DNA of 64,000 nt from Jacaranda mimosifolia (taxonomy: Eukaryota > Streptophyta > Magnoliopsida > Lamiales > Bignoniaceae), in assembly GCA_018894105.1 (NCBI GenBank), contig CM032127.1:34058760-34122759 (forward strand). The letters are read 5' to 3'. Under the pieces are notes generated by a model. That model made no database searches and had not been told where the DNA came from. It saw only the letters and a program-made list of their open reading frames with translations. Positions 57,514 through 64,000 of the stretch are shown piece after piece. Position numbers and translations under genes: made by a program. Every line of letters starts with the position of its first letter. Positions within the stretch are counted from its first letter, which is position 1.

Positions 57514-58001
57514 TGAAGTAAAGTGTAGCACAAGGATCCAAGTTTTAAGGGGAAAAAAAAAAAGCTAAATAAAATTTGACTACACTTCATCCAAGGATCT
57601 AGTCATGCTCTTAGGATGAATTTGGTTGTAGAAAATTACCTTGATTGCTAATATCCAAGGTAGAAAAGGATGATAATGTTGAACTATTTAAAACTGCTAA
57701 ATCCAACCGCAGCAGAGAACTGGCAACAATTGCCCAAGAAAATCACCTCTGATTCAACTAAATTTAGACAACAACTTCTAACATCCTTGAGGATCTCTAG
57801 TAAAAATTTCAACAAAAAAAAAGGGCAAGGTCATAAAAAATGCCTCCAATCGTGAAATCTTTAATGAAATGATCCACACACCCAAGGCAAGCTCCAATCA
57901 ACCTCTAGTTAGCTAGATCACTGAAGGATGAAGAACAGATGAAGGGAAAATATTGTGGAGAAAGATGAGAAGGTGTGTGAAACTTCAACACATGAATGGG
58001 T
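57514..58001 (-). mobile_element. 5' LTR of element G, U5 part
   Basis: Minus LTR from TGAAGTAAAG through U5 to AACTTCAACACATGAATGG, where a plus solo LTR is inserted. It continues at 60172. Confidence 0.83.
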
Positions 58002-60171
58002 TGTTGGAAAAGTGCTCAGCAAGCCAATAGGATTGGCCTTGAAAAGCTATTTCCTTGTAAAACAATCTTGATTGAATGATATTTTTTATATGGTCATCTT
58101 CATCTTATGTTTCACATTACTTCACTACCATGGAATAAGTCTTACACGATCGTGATCTTATATCTTCCAAGTCATAGGATCTTTGGAGATGGGGCATCTA
58201 AGATCCAGATAGACTTGCACTAACGATGCATAAATTCAAGAGTTGGATATTGCTCCGTTCCATGAGCAATCTATATGAGATGCGAGTGCATGTTGGTATG
58301 TGCTTGTTAGAGAACAAGGCACTGAAGACCCTCCACAGAATCCACTAGATAGCCATAGTGGCAAGTCAGTAGTGATCAATTCTCCCGCTTACGCTAGTGT
58401 ATTTTATTAGTCCTCTGACCTAAGGATCCATGGTAACCTTATGTCCGGTCCTCATGCTTTGACTCTTTCTTGACCACTTAGTGGGTCTTTTGGGTTGAGG
58501 TTGGGTATGAGCTACTTGGCATAGAGGTTTGTGAGATCCAAGATGGAATCTGACTATTTGCTTTTGTGAAGGGCGAGTGCATCTCTTATTTGTTCTATAA
58601 TGATCGATTCCAAGAAATCCTTGTGCAAGGTGGTGTGACAATTTGGAAAAGGAGTTTTCCAAAAGTGAGGTCACACAAGGGAATCGACCATTGAGAATAG
58701 AGACATAGTATTAAGGCTATTAGGGAGTCGACAAATATCTTGCCCTAGGCCTCTTTCGGGAGATAGGAGATGGAAAGACTGTATTCGCATGGTATGCATA
58801 GAGCTATGATGCTTCTCCAGAATATTCATTTTGGCCAATTAGTTGGGCTCCATGGGCTTGAGGTTGGGCATCGACCATGAAGATTGGGTACTCTTCAATT
58901 AATGAGATTAATTGAATTGAGTCGATTAATTCAAAAGGAGTTTCAAACTAAAATGAATATGAGATATTCAAAAGTCACAAAGAGTTTGTGAGCCCATGTC
59001 CAATAAATGGTAGAACCTATTAGATCACACACAAAAGCCAAACAGCTTCCAAATTTGGTAGAGCAATTTCCATGTGTTGGAAAAATCACCCTTGGGTGAC
59101 TGATTTGCAAAGGTCCAATCCAATAGTCAATTTTGATTTGATTAATTTAAGTGTTAAATTAATCAAATAATTTAAGAGTTAAATTAGACCAATAATTAAG
59201 GAGTTAATTATTGGTACCATGATTGACCATAAATTGGACAAGTTGACTTAAAGAGTTAAGTTGACTAATTTAAGCATAAGAGTTAAGCTTATTTGATTTA
59301 AGAGGTAAATCAAAGTTTAATTAATTTAATTAATGGGAAGAATACTTTTTGGAGGGAAAATTTAAATGAAGTGTTCATTTAAATGAGCATCTTAATGAAT
59401 TTGGAAATAGATTCCAAATGAAATTGAAATGTACTTAAAATTCAAGTAAGATTTGAATTTGAATTTGGCCAACTTGGCATGCCACTTGGGCGGTCACCTT
59501 GAGGAAGGTGTGATGCCAACCATCATCACACCTTCCACCCTCTCTATATAGATATAGAGAGTGTTCAAAATTCGAAATTCACATTGCTGAAAAGTGTGAG
59601 AATTAGATTCTTACATTCCCTCCGAATTCTCTCTCCCCAGGCATTGCATCATGAGTTGAAGCTTTGCATTTCTTCTTCTTCCCAACCTGAAAATCAGCCT
59701 CCTCTACCTCATTTTATCCTCTCTAACTCCATCTTCTAGTGAGGGGAATTTGGAAGATTTTTTGGTATGCGGATCATATCAATAGAGGCAAGGCACTTTA
59801 CTTGCTCAATTTTGGAGATCCACCTGCAGTAGCTTTCGGTTTGTCAATTTTTTCAGAGTGATCCAGAAGGATTTTTTGCTCCAAAATTTTGAAGTAGCTT
59901 CCCCTATGTGTGGAGGTGTGCAGATTTAATTTTGTGAATTTTGGAGGAGTTAGCCTGGGCAATTGTTGTCATCTTTCTGCTATGCCAGTTCCAGATAGTT
60001 TCTGGACTCGTGAGAGATAGTTGATCTTCCCCTTGATTTTGAGCTACAAGAGGTAATTCTTCATCCTAATCTAGATCTATAGCATGACTAGATCCTTGGC
60101 AGCTCGAGTAGCTTAGTTAATTTCAAGCTTATGATTTTGATTTATAGATCCTAATGCTACTTTAGCCTACA
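58002..60171 (+). mobile_element. Solo LTR (plus) in the 5' LTR of element G
   Basis: 2,170 bp from TGTTGGAAAAGTGC to TTAGCCTACA. The flanks TGGGT (57997-58001) and TAGAT (60172-60176) differ by two G-to-A changes and fit a decayed 5-bp target duplication of TGGAT or similar, as seen at the matching site near 48500. The internal order is typical; about 100 bp are missing early in U3 near 58125. Promoter at 59507-59563. Confidence 0.84.
59507..59563 (+). promoter_or_regulatory. LTR core promoter of solo LTR
   Basis: Dyad GGTGTGATG / CATCACACC, then CTCTCTATATAGATATAGAG. Confidence 0.6.
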
Positions 60172-60838
60172 TAGATCACACTTTTGGAGGGACAAATGGA
60201 ATCTAGCATGCTATCTCTCACGTGGCTAGCCACCTCCTCTATTTATGGAGGAGGAGATGTGATACAAGTTAGAATCACACCTTCAATGAGGTAGGGTGCC
60301 AACTAAGCAAGCAACTTGGATGTGAAATGTTAATTTCACTTGCATTTGAATTTCATTTGGAGTCTTCATTTCATCTCATGAAATGTCATCCAAATTAATT
60401 CTAAGTGCACCTCAAATAAGCTCCTTCATTTGAATCTCCCTCCAAAATAAATTCCTCACATTAATTAAATTAACTCTTTAATTTAATTAAATGGTCTTGA
60501 CTTAACTCCTTGAGTTAACTTGACTAATTTATCATATGGCACCAATTAAATTAAATTCTTAATTTAATTGGTCTAATTTAACTCCTTTAATTATTTTGGT
60601 CAAATTAACAATTAAATTAATCAAGTCAAAACAACAAAAAATTAGCCAACCATTTATCTCCATGAAATCGATCACATAGAATTTTCTTTTAGTCTTTTGT
60701 ATATGACCTATTACGTTATCCAATTTATTGGACATGGGCTCACAACTCTTGTAATATTTTGAATATTAAAATATTCGCATTAGTTTAAACTCCTTTAAAT
60801 TAATAACTCAATTCAATTAATCTCTATTAATTGAATAT
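60172..60838 (-). mobile_element. 5' LTR of element G, U3 remnant
   Basis: Resumes the minus LTR after the solo insert (GATCACACTTTTGGAGGG onward) through the TATA region (near 60235) and the palindrome zone (60455-60495). It stops at TTAATTGAA near 60838; the distal 1.3 kb of U3 is missing. Confidence 0.8.
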
Positions 60839-61479
60839 GTGAGTGATTATATGCCTAAAAGGGGGGAGAATTAGGCTAAAGTGATTTTAATGCAGCAGAA
60901 GTTTATCACCCAAAATACTTTTTAGCCTTTCAAAACTATTTAAGTCTTTTGTAGAAAAATAGTTTTAGTTACTGACTGGAATTTGTAAGTACCAGCTTAA
61001 GATACCAGACTGGAATTTGTAAATACCAATCAGATCAGTGATAAGAAAAGCAGTAAAAACATAAGTAAATAGACATTGAATTTGTAGAGGTATAGCAAGT
61101 CTACATCCTTTACCTAAACTTTCACTTAGGTTTTTAAACCTGTCAAATTAATAAGTGTATAAGAATATTTTTATAGATAATAATCGTAATTTGACAGTAA
61201 TAAACTGTAAAGTATCAAAAACACCCTAGCTGAGTGAAAAACCAGCTCTTCACAAAGAGCTACACCAGAATCCTAAACGGGATGAAATAAATTCTAGAGT
61301 ACTGTGAAACTAGTTGCTTGTGAACAGGCCTAGGGAAACTTCTGCTAGATTCACTTGCACAACTTCTGTGGACTAATGCATGAGTTGCTACCACTCCGTA
61401 CGGCAATCTCTAGTCCCTTCTTCCAAATTGAAACTCAGAACACTGCAGAGGACTCCAAATAATACCGCTAGAACCCAAG
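60839..61479. other. Unclassified 640-bp segment
   Basis: Not related to the Copia family of the window. It begins near a TATATGCCTAAAAGGGGGGAG purine-rich run and has a direct repeat of GACTGGAATTTGTAA at about 60978 and 61010. No open frame of note. Possibly a scrap of another repeat family or original target DNA, perhaps the target of the LTR at 61480. Confidence 0.45.
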
Positions 61480-63703
61480 TAAGGTACTGGGATCTAGTAA
61501 TGAAACTTCGAAAGCTTATATAAACTAGTGTTTACAAGATAAGAAGGATCTAATCATGCTAGGAACTTAGATTTAGGTGGAGAATAACCTAGAATTGCTA
61601 ATTTCCAAGGAGAAAATGGTGAGAACTTGACCAATCTAGAATCTGCCAGAAAATCGTGCAATAGGAAGAGAGCAACTTTTGCCTTGGTTAAACTTCTCCA
61701 AAAATCACCAAAAATTCATGTATCCTCTCAACACCTTCAAGGAGATGCTGTAAAAATATTGTATCGAAAAGCCTTCTGGGTCTCTTGGAAAAAAAATTCC
61801 GAATCGGTGCTCTGTTTTAGAAGATCTCCAAAACTAGCAAACCAATTGTTTTACCTCTATTGTAATGATCCACAAACCAATCAAACTTCCAATTTCTCCT
61901 CACTTTTAGCTGGAGAAAGAGAGGAGAAAATTAATGATGAAGGCCAATTTTAGGTTGGAGAAAAAGAATGAAAGCAAAGCTTCAACACATGATGCAATAG
62001 TTAGAGAGAGTTTTGGAGAGTAATGTGAAAGATTCTAATCTTCACATCAATTGTGCTTAGTGGCCGATCCACACACCCTCTATATCTATATATGGAGAGA
62101 GGATGGTGTGATATCAAATTGTCATCACACCTTCCTCAAGGTAGGCGGCCACTTGCATTGACAAAGTGGCAAATTCAAATTCAAATCTGATTTGAATTTG
62201 TGTGCATTTCAATTACATTTGAAATCTAATTTCAAATTAATTAAGATGGCAATTCAAATGACCCTTCACTTGAATTTTCCCTCCAAAAATGTATTTTTTC
62301 CTTTAATTAAATTAAACACTTTAATTTAATTAAATAACCTTTGACTTAACTTTTAAGTCAAGTAAGCTTAACTCTTAAGCTCAATTTTGTTAACTTAACT
62401 CTTTAATTTAACAGGACCAATCGGTGATCATCTAGCACCAAATAATTAACTCCTTAATTATTAGTTTATTTTAACTCCTTAAATTAATTGATTAATTTAA
62501 CACTTAAATCAATCAAGCCAAAATTTACCTTCAAATTGGACACCTTAAAAATCGGTCCTATGTAGTAACTCTCTAACTCTAAGAAAATTCCTCCATTAGT
62601 TAGGAAGCTAATTGGCTTTTGTGCGTGACCCAATAGGTTCTACCATTCATTAGACATAGACTAAAAACTCTTTGTGACTTTTGAATAGCTTACATTCATT
62701 TTAGTTTAAAACATTTTTAAACTAATCTACCCAATTCCGTTAATCTCATTAATTGAAGAGTACCCAATCTCTATGGTCGATGCCCAACCTCAAGCCCATA
62801 GAACCCAACTAATTGGCCAAAATGAATGTTTCAGAGGACCACTATAGCTCTACGCTTACCACGCAAATACGGTCCTTCCGTCTCCTGTATCCCAAAAGAG
62901 GCCTAGGGCAAAATATTTTTCGACTCCTTAAAAGCATCGATACTCTATCTCTATTCTCAATGTTCGATTTCTTTATATGACCTCATCCTTAGGAAACTCC
63001 TTTTCCAAATTGTCACACAACCTTGAACAAGGATTTCCTAAAATCAATCATTATAGAGCACATAAGAGATGTACTCGCCTTTCACAAAAGTGAAGAGTTG
63101 AATTCCATCTTAGATCTCACAAACCTCCATGCCTAGTAGCTCATACCCAATCTCAACCTAAAAGACCTACTAAATGGTCAAGGAATAGTCAAAGCATGAG
63201 GACCAAACACAAGGTTACCATGGATCTTCTGGTCAAAAGACTAATAATATGTACTAGCGTAAGCTGGAGAACTAGCTACTACCGACTTGCCACTTCGGAT
63301 ATCCAGTGGATTCTCCAGTGGCTTCTCAATGCCTTATTCTCTAACAATCACCCTATATGTTGCACTCATATCTCATATGGTTGCTCATGGAAAGGCGCAA
63401 TATCCAACTCTTGGATTTATGCATCATTAGTGCAAGTCTATCTGGATCTTAGACGTCCTATCTCATAAGATCCTATGACTTGGAATATTTAAGATCACGA
63501 CTGTGTGAGACTTATTCCATGGTCACCAAACCAAGTCCTATAGTCATGAGTGATCTAAGGGCTTTATCAAAATACAAGTGAAGTAATAAAAAGCATTAGA
63601 TGAAGATGGCCATATATTAAGAATATCATTTAACCAAGACTGTTCTACAAGAAAATAGCTTTACAATGTCAATATTATTGGCTTGTCGGGCACTATTCTA
63701 ACC
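61480..63703 (-). mobile_element. Minus-strand LTR, probably solo
   Basis: About 2,224 bp from TAAGGTACTGG (tip worn) to GGGCACTATTCTAAC. Neither side shows a primer site or purine tract, which suggests a solo LTR. No matching target duplication was found (CCAAG against TCGCC). Palindrome zone at 62300-62400, promoter at 62073-62131. Confidence 0.82.
62073..62131 (-). promoter_or_regulatory. LTR core promoter (minus)
   Basis: TATA region CCCTCTATATCTATATATGG and worn dyad GGTGTGATATCA / TGTCATCACACC. Confidence 0.55.
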
Positions 63704-64000
63704 TCGCCATATTGGTTTCTTCACATAGAGGTCCTTAGAGCAACCAAGTGCCAATTTGTTTTCCTCACGGTGCCCTCCAGAATAGATACAGCTCCCGTCC
63801 ATCTTCACTACTAGGTCCTTCAAGACAGAAATCACCTTGTCCTCGTTTGCCCAGCGTCCATCGAAGGCAAGCTCTACTTGGCCTCGAAATCAAACGTAGA
63901 GCTAGGAATTAGAAATAATTAAGCACAAGATCGTGTAAGAGTATCACATAACTGCTCAACACACTTAACAAAGATCTCTCCCGACTTAGTGATTCACTTT
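63704..64000 (-). other. Open stretch of unknown origin at window edge
   Basis: On the minus strand about 62 codons without stop run from near 63889 to the LTR at 63703. They include VELAFDGRWANEDKVISVLK and DLVVKMDGSCIYSGGHREEN. Composition is protein-like and GC is higher than around it. The frame is closed by a stop upstream unless an intron is present. I do not recognise the family. It may be an exon of a host gene or part of another element, interrupted by the LTR. Confidence 0.35.

Larger units (their letters stand above)
47978..60838 (-). mobile_element. Copia element G (minus), with two nested solo LTRs
   Basis: 5' LTR remnant (57514-58001 plus 60172-60838), primer site, leader, gag, protease, integrase, RT, RNase H, purine tract, 3' LTR (47978-50117). 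Interrupted at 52839-55080 and 58002-60171 by plus-strand solo LTRs. The left half is best preserved in the pre-integrase region. Confidence 0.87.

Overview
This window is a block of plant repeat DNA, AT-rich and almost free of host genes. The evidence is the density of long-terminal-repeat (LTR) retrotransposons primed by initiator tRNA-Met, a CACTA DNA transposon, a Tourist-like MITE, a Helitron-like element, and a captured plant-style gene piece with short introns. No rRNA, tRNA, CRISPR array or intact host gene was found. I would call it heterochromatic or pericentromeric DNA of a flowering plant. The species cannot be named from the sequence.

Nearly everything belongs to one old Ty1/Copia family. 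Its LTRs are about 2.2 kb, start TGTTGGAATAGTGCC and end in CTTCA. Next come a primer site matching TGGTATCAGAGCC, a leader of about 2 kb, gag with a zinc knuckle, protease, integrase, reverse transcriptase (RT), RNase H and a purine tract like GCAAGTGGGAGAT. LTR design and protein order suggest the Tork/Angela-type Copia branch (inference). Every copy is broken by stops and frameshifts. I count 15 LTRs, at least five of them solo.

Layout, left to right. (1) 1-1949: leader and internally deleted 5' LTR of a minus-strand element (H), meeting the next LTR head to head at an 18-bp palindrome. (2) 1950-34832: plus-strand element A, split by a solo LTR in its 5' LTR (3052-5259), a minus solo LTR in its leader (6430-8683), and a whole second element B (12222-30753) in the linker between integrase and RT. 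B's 5' LTR is itself split by an 8.3-kb CACTA transposon (12847-21170), which carries a clathrin-assembly (ANTH) gene fragment, other exon-like pieces, a MITE and a Helitron-like element. A's RNase H segment is tandemly duplicated. (3) 34833-46480: an integrase scrap (D), then plus-strand element E with a minus solo LTR in its RNase H. (4) 46481-60838: minus-strand leader F and element G, which share one LTR; G carries a plus solo LTR at the protease/integrase boundary and another in its 5' LTR. (5) 60839-64000: unclassified DNA, one more minus LTR, and a short open stretch at the edge.

Most nested insertions have recognisable short target duplications, each with one or two changed bases: 5 bp for B and three solo LTRs, 3 bp for CACTA. 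This gives a relative order of events: A, then B, then CACTA, then MITE and Helitron. Recurrent designs worth attention are a dyad next to the LTR TATA box, a four-fold motif and a hypervariable GC-rich island in the leader, and an RNase H duplication. Boundaries were read by eye from copy-to-copy comparison and can be off by a few bases. Divisions between pol domains are approximate to some tens of bases.
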